This document shows positions 1 to 11,092 of a stretch of DNA of 64,000 bases, piece by piece. The position numbers and the translations under genes were made by a program. The stretch is from Eulemur rufifrons. Taxonomy: Eukaryota; Chordata; Mammalia; Primates; Lemuridae. Within the stretch, counting starts at the first letter, position 1. Each line of letters begins with the position of its first letter. Under the pieces are notes generated by a model. The model had not been told where the DNA came from, did not search any database, and was given only the letters and a program-made list of their open reading frames with translations. The DNA is taken from positions 51,294,001-51,358,000 of the forward strand of contig NC_091010.1 of the NCBI RefSeq assembly GCF_041146395.1, given 5' to 3'.

Positions 1-2236
1 AAGTCCTTGAGACAAAGATTAGAAGGAGATGTAATTTCTGCCCTTTGCACAGAAGACAGTAATTCATTAAAGAGTTAAATAACAGGCACCCACCCCACGC
101 ACCACCCTAGGCTAGGCACAGGAGGCTCTGTATTATAAGGTTGTGCTGAGTGTAAGAGATTTTCCCAGACTTCTTAGGAATAGCATATCTCTCTTGGCTC
201 TCAAGAATCAAGTAGGAGGACAAAGGACACAGAATTGCTCTAAGAGGATTTGTTAGAAGAAAACCTGGCCTCTCTCCTCTCAGGGCTCTGAGGAAGCCCC
301 ATCTTTGTAAATAGCCCTGCGCTGATGGGTGGGAAGGAAGTGGGATCATCAAGTCAGTTTTCTGACAGCGGCTGTTGATTGCTATCCTGGTCTTTATGCG
401 ACTTGCTGTCTGGTTTCAGCTGTGTGCTTTCTCCCCAAAGCCAGCAGTTTGCCAAGGGTGCAATTTTATAAATCACAAATAAATAAACACCAGAGTTTCA
501 TCCAAGAGGCTGAACCAGCAGAGTTCAAGCTTCAATGCAGGTCACAGGAGGTGATACAAGTGGCTGCAGGTTTGCTGAGCTCTGACCCGCCCTCATCATT
601 ACAGGCATAAATAATGCTCAAGGCAGGGTCATGGGTGAAGCTCAGTTGCATCCTCCTTCACGCCCCCTCCTGACTTCTCCATGGTCTTATATTGCTCAGC
701 ATTAAAAATACTGTAAACAATAGAGAAACAAGAACATGAAACTTGTTTTGGTACTCCCTGAGCCTGACAAAATCCCCTTTATCTTCAGCACATCTAATAA
801 TTGTTTTAAGTTATGGAAGGTAGGTCTGGGGACCTGGGCAACCAATTAAAGCTCAGTGTTGAGGTGTCTCCATGACGTTATGGGAGGTAGCCTCCTTCTA
901 CCCCTGCCTGCCTGGCGTGATTAGGCAGAATGTTACCCTCAGCCTGGCGCTTTCATCAAAAGTAACCTCAAATACAATGCAGGGGCCTATGATAAGGGAT
1001 CGGCATCCAAATTCATGAACTAAATGGCAGGAAAGACATCACTCTTTGATTTCTATAGCATTCATCTCTCTTAATTCACAACGCCAGTATGTTGTCAACA
1101 GAGGCAAAGCCAGCTGTTGGGTGGGATTCACAGAAGGGTGAAAAGCAATAACTAAGAGGTACACAATCATTTTCTGAAGCCATTTAAAGGTAGGGCTGTG
1201 CCTACTTGAGACGAAAGAAAGATACAAAAGTGGACAATTTGGTAAAAGATAAAGGAATTAACCGTGAGAAGATAAACCATGAATGATGGCTGCCTGTCTC
1301 CTGTTTTTTCTGATCTAACAAAAACATCTTGTGGGGGGAGGTGGGTGTTACTACTGGATTCCTCTGCTAATGCAGAATTAGAAAACAAGAAGCTTCTGGG
1401 GCTAAGTCAATGTTTGTAAAAACCATGAATACAAACACAATCAGATTCATAATGCATTGAATATATGTAGCCCGCTTATTTTGAGAAGCTATATGAAGTC
1501 GCCCAGGGTATCTGTTTAATCCTTCCTTCTCTCTTTTGTGAGATGAGGTGATCAGCAGAAATGGGGAAAAGTATTGAAGACCAAGGCAGTGGAAGTGTCT
1601 GAGTAATCATCACTGTCTCCACCTCCACAGCAAATCAACTTGATGGGGTTCCAGAAAAGTGATCATTCTGAGTCTTGCAACTTCATCTGCAATAGAGGAA
1701 ATGCCTGTGTTCATGCCTCAAAAGAAATGCATTTGTAAACATCCTTCTCTTGTCCCACAGTATTTTTTTTCAAATTTTAGCAAATAGAATAAAAATAATA
1801 TTGCTTTATAGACAATACAATTCTAATATTTCATGAATAGGTTATTGAATGTATGCAGCATTTTTATAATAACCAAGGGAAATATCCCACAAGTGTCCTT
1901 TGCCTAATAGGGAATGACAAATATACATTCACCTTTTAAAGCTTTGGGGCTTTCCTTCTGCTACCTCTTTAAATAAATTTTTAACAACAATTTAAATAAT
2001 TTGAACTGGTGTACCCTTAGAGTTATGATAAAAGGAAATAGAATTATTGAGCCTGAGGAAAAGAAAGACAGGACAAACTTCATACTGTAGGTCATACGTA
2101 GAGAAAGATCTTGTAGAATTAATGGTAATCAGCGATCCTTTAATGGCACCGAGGAAAGGAAGAGAAGAAAATTCTTCAGCAGCTATATAAGGGATTCAAA
2201 TGGCCATAAGCTTTGCCATCACAGTTATTAATATTT
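1..2236. other. Single-copy non-coding DNA, no gene seen
   Basis: No coding exon or clear repeat family was recognised here. Reading frames are short (the longest about 90 codons, 329-610 +), with no domain, no conserved start context and no plausible splice structure. Base composition is mixed, with a moderately GC-rich first kilobase and AT-rich sequence from about 1750. Old, highly decayed repeats could be hidden in it. I cannot assign a function. Confidence 0.6.
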
Positions 2237-2962
2237 AGATTCCCATTTCTCTCCATCAGCACTGCCACCTCCTAGGTCCCGGCCACCATCACCTTTCTCC
2301 TCGATTGCATTAACCTGCCGACTGGCCTCTAGGTTTCTGCTCTTCTCCTTTTTCAATTTATTCACTAAACAGCAGCTAGAGTTATCTTCCGAAAAGGCAA
2401 ATATGATCATTTTATTCCTTTCTTAAAACCTTACAAGAATTTGATTATTTTCAGTGTTTGGGGAAAAATGTTGAGTTCTGAATGGTCTACAGGTCTGATC
2501 ATTCCAACACCTCCTCCATCCACACCTAGCCCTCTTCTCCACCTTCTTCCTGGTGCTCTAACCATGTTGGTATTCTTTTAGTTCCTCAAGTATGTTGTCT
2601 GCCTTCCTTTGACGAGTGCTTTGCTTATGCTGTACCCTCTTCATATAATGCTCTTCCATCTACTTCTCAGCTAACCCACTACAACTCATCCTTCATGCTC
2701 CAGATAGATGTGATATTGCCATGACATGTGCCCAAGACGTTTTGCCTTTATCTTGCCTGATATGGTCACGCTTGTAATTACTCCTTTAATATCTCTCGCT
2801 TCAGGACATGGAAGCACCCCAAGGGCATATTTGTCTTATTTATCTCAGTGTTGCCTTAGAATCTGGTTGGTCCCCTGTCTTATTATAAGATTCATTTATT
2901 TATTGAATAACAGGTGATTAAAATAGGAGCTCATTAAATATTTGTGAAGTAAGTGAATAGAT
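2237..2962 (+). repeat. L2 LINE fragment (3' part)
   Basis: The sequence follows the 3' portion of L2 in order: the 'actgccacc...ccaccatcacc' block, the 'ctgccgactggcctc' block, 'aaacagcagctagagttatctt', 'cttaaaacctta', then the 3' UTR-like end 'ctcattaaatatttgtgaa'. L2 is an ancient non-LTR retrotransposon and this copy is heavily diverged. The short frame at 2726-2917 is a product of this repeat and not a gene. An A-run follows at about 2988-3001. Confidence 0.7.
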
Positions 2963-3209
2963 TACAGTTTGAGATCAGCAGAGAATCAAAAAAAAAAAAA
3001 ATCATGTCAGTTGGATAACCTCCAAATATGTGAATTTGAGGTTGTTCCAGTCTGATTTGCACACTTATTTCTATTCAAAACTCTGTGTATGAAATTAGAA
3101 TTAAACTGGTTAATATACATGATTAATAATAAATAAATAAACATAAAGCAAAACTTGATGAATTTTAAATTTGCTAGTTCAAAATGTATGGTGATCCCAA
3201 ACTTTTCAC

Positions 3210-3725
3210 TGTTTGCAAAAGGTAGGCTTCCTGAGGGGTATGACTAATAGAGCCCTGTAATGCACTGCTGGTGGGAGTAGAGACTGGTGCCATTAATACC
3301 AATAGCCTTGAAAAAAATGGAACCTGATTATCCTATTTGGAGGAAGCTTTCCTAGATAAATATTATGATCAGAATTACAGATAAAGATGAAGATTTACAC
3401 ATTAGTATGTTCAATGCAACCACTTTTACAATGAGTAAACATTCAAAATCGCTGAAACGTCAAACAACAGTAGGCTGTTTGAGTAAATTATGGCACATCT
3501 ACACTGTGAATGTCAATAAAATGATGTGCTTTAATAATTTTCAAAGATGGAGAAAGCATATGATACAAATATTAAGTGAAGAAATAAGAAATGCAGCATT
3601 ATACATCGTAGAGAACTTTCATAGAAAGTATTTGGAAGGAAACATATCAACGTGCCTATGTCTGTGTGTGGAGAGTCTTATGGATGGTGTTGTCTTGCTC
3701 CTTCTAGATTTTCCATAATCTCACT
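3210..3725 (+). repeat. L1ME-type LINE, end of ORF2 and start of 3' UTR
   Basis: The order matches the C-terminal end of L1 ORF2: 'ctgctggtgggagtag', then a diverged 'atgttcaatgcaacc', then 'taaattatggcacatctac', followed by old L1 3' UTR-like sequence. The frame at 3365-3718 (117 codons) lies entirely inside this repeat and includes no catalytic residues. It is a decayed mobile-element remnant. Confidence 0.6.
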
Positions 3726-4254
3726 TGTCAACTCTCACACCAGTCATGGCTTGACAACAACAACAAAAAAAACTAATAAACACTTAAACTGTACATTCTT
3801 TAGAGCAAATACAAAACATACAAATGGTAATTCTGAGAAGCAAATGAGGGAAAAAGTGGAACATTTAACTTTCTGCATTTAAAACTTGGAGTGTGCTTAT
3901 TTATTCAGCACTTCCCATTGGAGAATGTTTATTACCACTCTGCTCTGCATGCTGTCTACACTGACGTAGACAACTTTGTGATGTTGGATAAGTCACTAGG
4001 GTGGAGTCTATATCCAATCTGTCCAGCAATCCATGCCTGCCATCGGCTCATTCAATAGGGAAGCACGCTGTGTAAGATATGTCCATAATTTCCATTATAA
4101 CCCAAAATACGGCCTTGACTCCAAATAATAAATTCTGAAGGCATTAGAGCAGGCCTTGCGTGGTGAGGAGGCACAGATTTATTGCACAAGGGAGTACTTT
4201 CTAGTGCTTCTCAAAGCCAGCAGTTATTCATGAGCAACATTCCCCACCATCACG
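3726..4254. other. Unassigned intergenic DNA
   Basis: Contains a short CAA/A-rich tract (about 3756-3776) just after the L1 fragment. The rest is unassigned sequence including 'ctgacgtagacaac' near 3961. No gene or clear repeat was recognised. Confidence 0.5.
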
Positions 4255-4445
4255 AAGGGCACTGTGCATTGTTTCTTCAAAGCAGTGCATAATAGGTGCC
4301 ATCAACCCATTTTACAACTGAGTTCAAAACAGTTGATGTGACTTTGCAATGGTCACAGGATAGAAAGCGGCAGAGTAAGATTCCAACTCAGGTCTTTCAC
4401 CTGCAAATCCTGCTTAGTTAACAAGATGAGAGGCCTTTACTCTAC
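4255..4445 (-). repeat. MIR SINE
   Basis: In + orientation it reads as the reverse complement of MIR: 'cccattttacaactgag', a decayed 'gtgactttgcaatggtcacagg', 'ggcagagtaagattccaactcagg'. These are the MIR core and tRNA-derived blocks in reverse. Diverged ancient SINE. Confidence 0.65.
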
Positions 4446-4559
4446 CCACATTTAAAACTATGGCTGTCTTTAAGGATTAAAAATACCAAGCATTTGCTTT
4501 GGGCTCACAGTCTGCTGTGTTCTCTGATCCACCAAAGACTAATACATTGGTGATGACAC

Positions 4560-4805
4560 TCACTCATTGCATGCCTGGCACTTCCAGAAACCCATGATAT
4601 GTGTTAATTTATCTCATTCTGACCACATCCAGCCTAGCAGTTAAGCTTGGGTATTGAACAACATTTTAAAGTAGGTTTAAGTACTTACTATCCTTCACTA
4701 AAAAATGAGGAAACTGAGGCACAGAATAGATTAAGTTACTTTGTCAATAACAAATATATGTGATGAATTTTGGATTCATACCTAAGCAGTCCAGTTTGAG
4801 AGTCT
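4560..4805 (-). repeat. MIR SINE, interrupted or expanded
   Basis: Recognised from 'tgcctggcacttcc' near the left end, 'aaaaaatgaggaaactgagg' (4699-4719) and 'cacagaatagattaagttac', all in reverse MIR order. The spacing between the end block and the core is longer than in a standard MIR, so some unrelated sequence (about 4615-4680) is probably included. Confidence 0.6.
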
Positions 4806-5029
4806 GCTTGTAACATGTGTTGTCTGAAGCATCACATTGTGGTTTCAACGGGGCCACGTGGTCTTGTTACCACTTACAGATTTTGGAGTCTGCCACAGTG
4901 GCTCTGATTTAATGGATCTAGAATGGGGTGTGATAACCTGTGTGTTTATGTTAACCAGGGCCTTCCGGCGGTTGGGAAGCAGCCAGTCTGTAGGAATAAA
5001 ATTTGAAACCACAGCTTAAAAATGTGGCT

Positions 5030-5232
5030 TGGGACTGAGACGGATGCAGATTTGAGCCCTGGCCACTTACTCTGTGCTGGACAAAATTGCATAAACTTTC
5101 TTATTTTAGGTTGTTCATCTGTAAAATGGTGGTAATAAAAGAAACTCTCACAGTGAAGGTGTGAGGATTCAATGGAAAAAAATTACGTAGTATGCTGCCC
5201 TGTAAGCAGTAGTTGCTCAATAAACTATAATA
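5030..5232 (+). repeat. MIR SINE, near full length
   Basis: Blocks occur in forward MIR order: 'gcagatttgagccctggccacttac', 'ttcatctgtaaaatgg' (5117-5130), 'gtgaggattcaatgg', and the 3' end 'agtagttgctcaataaac'. Directly followed by AT-rich sequence. Confidence 0.75.
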
Positions 5233-5400
5233 GAAAGAGTTCTTTATTTACTAAATTAATTTATCAATTAATAGCATTGATAATTACTATTAATAATACA
5301 TTATTAGTGCTAACATTAGTTCTAAAATAATTGTTAATTTATTATGTTATAATAACTTGTAATTATTGTCATTATTATTATTGTTGTTTGTGCCATTATA
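5233..5400. repeat. AT-rich low-complexity tract
   Basis: Very AT-rich sequence dominated by TAAT, AATTA and ATTATT words, starting at the 3' end of the adjacent MIR. It probably grew from the SINE tail, or it may be a homeodomain-site-rich edge of the following block. No coding potential. Confidence 0.5.
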
Positions 5401-5404
5401 AAAT

Positions 5405-5757
5405 CCAGTTATGGCCTCCAAGTCTGCGGCCAAGCGAGCAGGATTTCTACAATAGTGACCTGAACCAGCCTGGCTCCCCGAAAGCATCCTTGAACACTCA
5501 GCCTGCAGCAGAAATCACAGAGAAGACTCCCACCTGTTTACTTGAGCTCATGCAGCAGGCAGCCTGCGCAGCCTCAGCATTAGCAATATGGATTTTGAAA
5601 TCACCCACAGCTAATAGCCCAAATTAATAGCCTCGGGGTGACTCCGGAGCAATTGAGAAAGAAAATCCATAACTTCACTAAGGATGCCAGTGGCTGTTCA
5701 GGGAGAGAGGTCTGTATTAATTAACAGCTGTGAATACTGTAAAAACTGGTGCATTCC

Positions 5758-5792
<35 letters not shown>

Positions 5793-6180
5793 CGCAGTTA
5801 AAATTAAGTACACATGAGACTCTCATAAGGCTCTCCAGGTTAGGAAGCAGAGGGAGCCGCCCCTGGAGAGCGTGGGTTTGAGGCTGGCCCACCTCACGTG
5901 GGCACGGAGTCAGACGAATCTGCATCCCACTGCTTACAGCAGCCTCTAGGGCATGCCTGTCCTGGCATCCGCTATAAAGTTTAGGAACATTGAGGTTTGG
6001 GGTGTGCATAAACTCTGTGGTCCTTTTGTTCTGCAGCAAAATCACTCAACTACGGTGGCCTCCTTTCTCAAAATCCCTCCTGGATACTTTGCAAGGCAGG
6101 AAACTCAATGTGAAGACGATTCTCCAATAAAGAGGGCTGAAGATGTTAAAACGGTGATCATTATCCTTCACCAGCCTCCC
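5405..6180. promoter_or_regulatory. Candidate conserved non-coding block (putative regulatory)
   Basis: Repeat-poor apart from a GA run, with many retained CpGs for this neighbourhood (around 5425-5460, 5565, 5635-5660, 5790, 5855-5915). It contains a palindromic TTAATTAA (5717-5724) abutting an E-box CAGCTG (5725-5730). Regulatory function is inferred from composition and motif density only. The open frames here (about 98, 110 and 115 codons) lack domains and partly translate the GA repeat. Confidence 0.3.
5762..5789 (+). repeat. (AG)n microsatellite
   Basis: A nearly perfect AG dinucleotide run of about 14 units lies directly beside CpG-containing 'ggcgcgcag'. It produces the artefactual RERERE / SLSLSL runs in the translated frames on either strand. 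Confidence 0.95.
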
Positions 6181-6299
6181 CCAGGTGCTTTTCACATAGG
6201 TGGACCGGTGTCTAAGAACACTTTCTGTCTCTGGGGGAGACCAGAACATACACACAGGAAAAACTGGGCACCCAGGAAACAGTAATCAAGGCAGGAATA

Positions 6300-6462
6300 C
6301 TTAAGCAGTGTGGTTTGAAACCAGGTGCCTTGGGTTCGAGACCTGCTCTGCCATTCCCTTCTTGAATTAATTTAGGTAAGTCACTTAACCTTCCTGTATT
6401 TCCTATCTGTGAAATGAGACTAATATCACCTACCTTGTAGAGATAATATGAGGACTTTCTTA
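6300..6462 (+). repeat. MIR SINE
   Basis: Forward MIR: 'gccttgggttcgagacctgctctgcc', 'aggtaagtcacttaacctt', 'tatctgtgaaatgagactaa', 'cacctaccttgtagagataatatgagga'. One of the better preserved MIRs in the window. Confidence 0.8.
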
Positions 6463-6534
6463 AACTAATGTATATTACATATATTGCATGTTATTTGCAT
6501 TTTAATTGTTTTTTCTTTGTGCACTTTCCCCTGG

Positions 6535-7625
6535 GTGATCTCATCCAGTGGCATGGCTTTAAATACCATCAATATGCTAAAGACTACAGATTTCTATCTT
6601 TAGCCAGGATCTCTCTCCTGAACCCCAAACTATATACAAACCTGTCGACTCAATATCTCTTTTTCAATATCTAAATGATCTATATCCAAAAATGATCTCC
6701 GGGCATTTCATTCCCAAACCTTCTCCAGCATAATTGACGTCAGGCCCGAAGTCTTGATGTCCTCATCTTAGTTCTTGTACTCCTCACAACCAGTGTGGCA
6801 GCAAGTCCTATGGGCTCCCTGTTCAAAATATACCCAGAGCAGCGGACCTGCTCCTCACCTCCAACCCCACGACTCTGGACCAAGCCCCCGTTATTTCTCA
6901 CGTGGGTCATCACCATCACTTCTTAACTGGATGCCCTCACCTCTGATGGCACCTTTTCCCCCCTCCCAGTTCAGTTCAGTCCATTCCCAGCCCAGCAGTC
7001 AGAGCGAACCTGTTAAAATATAAGTCAAATCAGGCACCTTCTCCGCTCAAACGTTCTGATGGTTTCCCGTCTCACTCAGAGTGTGAGGCCAAGTCCTTGC
7101 TTTGACCCACAAAGACTTATGTGATTTTCCCCGTCCCCTGCTGTCACTCCTCCTCCTGTCCCACCTGTTCCCTCTGCTCCAGCCACGCTGACCCTCTCCC
7201 TGTTCCTTGCACAGGACAAGCAGTCTTGCCTCAGGCACTTCGCACTTGCTGAAGGGCTTCCTAGAACTTTCTTCCCTCAGGTAAGTACGTAGCTCACCTC
7301 CTTCATTATTTTCAGAGGTTTCTGCTCACATATATCAGAGAAAACAGATTTTCTCTGACCCCCTATTGAAATGGCAACTTGCTTACTCTTTCATACTTCA
7401 TTTTGCATTTACAAGCTTGCTTTTATCTGTAGCATTTATCACCATTAGGTACATTATATATTTAATTATTATGTCATGTCCCGACTTGAGTATAAAATCC
7501 ATGAGAGCATTACCCTGTCTGTTTTTTTCCCCTATTATAATCCCCATCACCCAGACAGAACAAGGTATAGTACCTAGTAGGAAGGCAATGAATATATTTT
7601 TAAATCAATGGATGCATGAAAGAAT
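6535..7625 (+). repeat. L2 LINE, long 3' fragment including end of ORF
   Basis: The left part (6560-6700) resembles the late L2 ORF2 region ('ctctctcctgaaccccaaac' and the following 'tcaatatctc' blocks). The middle matches the 3' coding end ('gatggtttcccgtctcactcagag', 'ctgctccagccacgctgacc', 'caggcacttcgcacttgctg'). The right part matches the 3' UTR ('gtataaaatccatgagagcatta', 'atagtacctagtagg'). At about 1.1 kb it is the longest L2 copy here. The GC-richer frames inside (e.g. 7047-7238) are not genes. Confidence 0.8.
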
Positions 7626-7789
7626 ATTATTGGAACATGTGAATTGTCTCCCAGAATTTTCTTGTGAGACATAATTTAGATTTATAACTCCATCTAATGC
7701 CCTCTTTTGAAATCCTGACCTACAGGTAGATGGACACAGAGTTAGGTAAAGTTCTAAATCTAAATTACATCTCACAAGAAAAATTTTAA

Positions 7790-7900
7790 AATATATATAT
7801 ACCTGCATATCTCTATCTATTGGTCTAATCCATATATCTCCTTGACATTTCTACTTAGATGCCCCAAAAGCACCTTAAATAAATACATCCAAGACTATGT
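7790..7900 (+). repeat. L2 LINE short fragment
   Basis: The blocks 'ctccttgacatttctacttag' and 'atgccccaaaagcaccttaaat' match the late coding part of L2, the same region found near 6640-6740. It is a separate fragment, since the neighbouring L2 has already ended. Confidence 0.55.
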
Positions 7901-7904
7901 CCTT

Positions 7905-8015
7905 GCTAGAAAGGGAGCTGTACATACTGGTTGAGAGCCTGGGCTCTGAGAGCATAAATAACTTGCCTGGTGTCACACGCAGAATAGTTCCCATATCTGT
8001 GAAATGAGGTAACCA
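7905..8015 (+). repeat. MIR-like fragment
   Basis: 'gttgagagcctgggctctgag' resembles the MIR 5' block, and 'cccatatctgtgaaatgagg' resembles its later block. The middle is degraded or deleted. Low-quality match. Confidence 0.45.
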
Positions 8016-8029
8016 GAGCATGCAGGGAA

Positions 8030-8900
8030 AGCTACATAATTTGTGGAGCCTAGTGCAAAATGAAATGCAAGACCTCTTGTTCACAAAGCAGCATAAAACC
8101 GCTTTTAAAGGTACTAAGATATAAAACTTTTTCAGTGTTTTTTTGTTCTTGTGCTTTTCTATTTAATGCCATCCTTGCTCAGGCATGGAAATTCTCAAGC
8201 AGACTTTCCAGGTGCTCAGGGGCCCCTGCCTGCAGCAGAAGGTGGCAGTGAGTCATCCAGCTGCCAGACCAAGTCCTTAGACCCTAGCTAAGTCAGGGAA
8301 GCCAATTTCCCTTCCAGGGGGCCGCTACCCTACCCCTCGGCTGACCAGTGATTTCAAGTCTGTGCCAGGATGTGCCCGGTGCCTGGATGTCATTGAGAGG
8401 CTTGTCCCTGACAAGTCACCCACCAACCACACTACCATGCCTCCAGCCCAGGGCAGGGAAGGCTGCCCCCCACGTGCCTGACCTCCACCCTGCACTCACA
8501 TGGAGGCCCTGCTGGGAGCAAAGGTTGATGGTGAAAGGCAGACCCTCCCAGCCAACACATTCGGTCACTGAAGGAGTGATGGGAGGGTGGGGGCAGGCAG
8601 GGGTTGTGGGGAACTGGAAATGGTCAGAGGGAAGTGATAGAGAGGGGAGTCCTGGTGGGCCCCAGGTCCCAGGGGGCTGGGAGCAGGCAGCCAAGAACCC
8701 ATCCCGAGGGCCCGGGGAAGGCGGGGCTGTGTGTGGGCTGAAGCCCCAAGCCTTCGGAGCACACTCTGTTGTCCCAGAGAACTTGTCTTACAAATGACTC
8801 CAACTTCAGAGCCCTCTGAGCACCAGCACTTTTCAACTGAGATACTAGCACCCTGTCCATGAACCCTGCCCCAAATAGGCCACATGGAGCAGAGGCCAAG
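8030..8900. other. GC-rich unassigned segment
   Basis: After a possible old interspersed repeat (8030-8110, 'gtggagcctagtgcaaaatg'), the sequence is distinctly GC-rich to about 8800, with G- and C-runs but few CpGs, so it is not a CpG island. Overlapping frames occur on both strands (149 codons at 8348-8797 +, 92-106 codons on -), the usual outcome of GC-rich DNA with few stops. Their products are Pro/Gly/Ser-rich with no domain. I do not call a gene. Confidence 0.5.
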
Positions 8901-9009
8901 GTCAAGTGAGGTAATATTAGTGCATAGTTCCTATGCCAAATAGGCTCTCAATACAAAACTGCCCCTAAACCTGTTCTGCCCATGTTGGGTTCTCAAAAGA
9001 AGGCATCTT

Positions 9010-9590
9010 TTAAAAATGCAAATCCAATGATGGTATACTTCTGCTGAAAATGTTTGAGTTGCTCCTCTTTATTCTGAAAATAGAGTTCAAACTCTCCATG
9101 TGGTCTGGGAATCTGTCACCATCCTCCCAAAGCCACCCCCACCAAGACTCCCCCACCCCATTCCCCTCTTCTCCTCGCTCTGAACATGGGGTTCTTCCCA
9201 CCATGGGCCACATTAAGGGAAGGGAGAAGTTCCAGGCAGAGGCAATAGCCTGTGTAAAGTCTGACTAATTGTTAGGTCTGAAAATATCACTTCTTCACAG
9301 AGGTTTTCTTTGAACCTTTAGACTAGCTAAAACATCCCCCTTTGGCTGATGTGCTCTCATAATGTCCTGTGTTTTCTCTGTATGGGATTCATTAATACAA
9401 CAATTCTAAGTATATTAAGCTATTTTAAGAACATCGAATATGTTTCTCTCGCTAACTTAACTATGAACATCATGTAGGCAGGTCACATCTCTCTTGTTCA
9501 TTGCCGTGTTCCTGTGCCTAGCTGAGGGCCTGATACATGATGGACTGACTGATTGATTCTCAAAATATATTTATTGAATTCCTTCTGTTC
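9010..9590 (+). repeat. L2 LINE with internal micro-inversion
   Basis: Forward L2 blocks: 'ttctgctgaaaatgtttgagttgctcc', 'aaaatagagttcaaactc', later 'ttaggtctgaaaatatcac' and 'cacagaggttttctttgaac', then the 3' UTR-like 'gttcctgtgcctagctgagg'. Between them, 9213-9265 reads in the opposite orientation. The part after 9555 ('tttattgaattcc') is the tail. Confidence 0.65.
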
Positions 9591-10089
9591 AGTGCCTAAT
9601 TTGCCTTAGGATAGATTTGTGCCTAATTATTTGAGGTTAAGTGTTTGGTAAAGAATGTCCTTTAATACAGGCGAATCCTAATTAGGTTTCAGAAAGAGAC
9701 TAGTCGTAGGTCCCTTTCGATTCTTCCATGCTTTCCTGGACCTTCTGAATCGCACCTCTTTTGTACTGAAAACCATTTCTCCAGCCTTCATTTCCCTGTA
9801 TCACTTTTCTCTGTTCCCCTGCGAATCACTCTGCAGCAGATGATACGTCTGCCTCCCACCCCCCAGTTCTTGCGTCTCGATTTCTTACCCCAGCAGTGTT
9901 GTGTCACTGAGTTCCCTCATTTATTCAGTTGATAGTGTCTTTGCATCACCATTTTCAGGTTTTTTTTTTTCCTATAAACTGTCTCATATTATTTAAAGGT
10001 GTAAGGGGCTCTATGCTGCAGCTTGCACAAGAATGTCTGCAGAAGAAAATAGTCTTTTAAATAAAGAAAGATACTGGTTTGTTAAATAA
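9591..10089. other. Unassigned DNA with a palindromic homeobox-type site
   Basis: No gene or clear repeat. It includes a perfect 10-bp palindrome CCTAATTAGG at 9677-9686 and a T-run at about 9959-9970. The sequence around 9660-9760 retains CpGs (9673, 9707, 9719, 9751). Possibly regulatory, unproven. Confidence 0.35.
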
Positions 10090-10480
10090 CCTTGTCACCT
10101 AAGCAGTGCTGTGCTTACCCGTGTGTGTCAGCTGTTTGTACTACACAGGTGACAATCACAAAAATGGGTGCATCAAACAGAACCCAGTGCTCACAGCCAC
10201 TGAGCTTCAAGAGCATTTTGAGATGATTCCTAATTTATTTGTCATTGTCTGCAGCTTAATAAAATTAGGCTTCCTTTTCACCTTTCATTTTATCACTGTA
10301 CATAAAAAAGGAGATTCATTAATTTAGTCCACAAATATAGATTTGATGGTTTTATCCTGTGGCCATGAATGGTGCTTTAAAACAAAGAATCAGAATGATA
10401 AACCAATGTAGTAATTTACCATAATTACAGCAATGAAATATTACTTTGAATTAGTTGTGGCAGTAATACATGGACCAGGA
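10090..10480. promoter_or_regulatory. Candidate conserved non-coding block
   Basis: Repeat-free sequence with several AT-core sites ('ttcattaatttag', 'agtaatttaccataattacag') and 'acacaggtgacaatcac'. Composition resembles vertebrate non-coding elements. There is no direct proof of conservation in a single sequence, so confidence is low. Confidence 0.22.
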
Positions 10481-11019
10481 ACTTCCAGTGAAGTCTGCAA
10501 AGTGGAAGAGAACAAAGGGAGAGAGGAAACATGGTATCAGGATGTGCAAGGTTTCTGGCCACTAATCCAGACAGTTGGGAAAAATAAATGCAAGCTGGAG
10601 AACTCCGGGAGAAAAATCTGCCCTGGGAGAAGATGCCCTTGTTTTCTCTGGAAAGCCCGCCAAGTTTAGGAGACTTGCCACAGTTTAATTAAAGTCTGCA
10701 ACTGATGTGAAAGAAAAGGAGAAAAAGAAATTAGGGCAGCACAAAAACTAATGAAAGTCTAAGATCTCATTTTAAACTTTTCTCTCTATTATGAAAGAAA
10801 TACAACTTGTCAGATGTGCCCCTATTTACCATGACAAAGCCCCCAGGGAAAGGACTTTCTGGCCCAGGAAGACTCTTTCCACTTGACTGCCACTGCCTTT
10901 TATCAGTGAAAACTTGTTTGTTTGTTTCTTTCTTTCTAAACCACTTGGCAAAAGAGGGCAGCACAAATTGACCAGCTTTGACTTCAACTACATGAAAAGT
11001 GCATTGAAAATTTGAGGTA
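10481..11019. other. Unassigned DNA
   Basis: No repeat or gene recognised. It contains 'cagtttaattaaag' (near 10681) and short homopurine stretches. The frames at 10433-10669 and 10767-11057 have no domains. Confidence 0.45.
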
Positions 11020-11092
11020 ATGCAATATGCTATAAGGGAAAGAACCAATCTTTGCAATCAGAGTTTGATTAAAATTTAGACTTTTCCACCTG
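11020..11092 (+). repeat. MIR SINE 5' fragment
   Basis: 'gcaatcagagtttgattaaaatttagacttttccacctgtag' fits the tRNA-derived part of MIR in forward order, cut short where the next repeat begins. Confidence 0.45.

Noticed and set aside
3365..3718. 117-codon plus-strand frame
   Set aside because: Lies entirely in an old L1ME 3' end and does not follow the L1 protein frame over its length.
5684..6285. Overlapping frames with RERERE or SLSLSL runs
   Set aside because: Created by the (AG)n microsatellite at 5762-5789. Opposite strands are equally open.
8348..8797. 149-codon plus-strand frame, possible exon
   Set aside because: Sits in GC-rich DNA with equally open frames on the opposite strand. 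The product is low-complexity without any domain, and no convincing splice or start context was seen.
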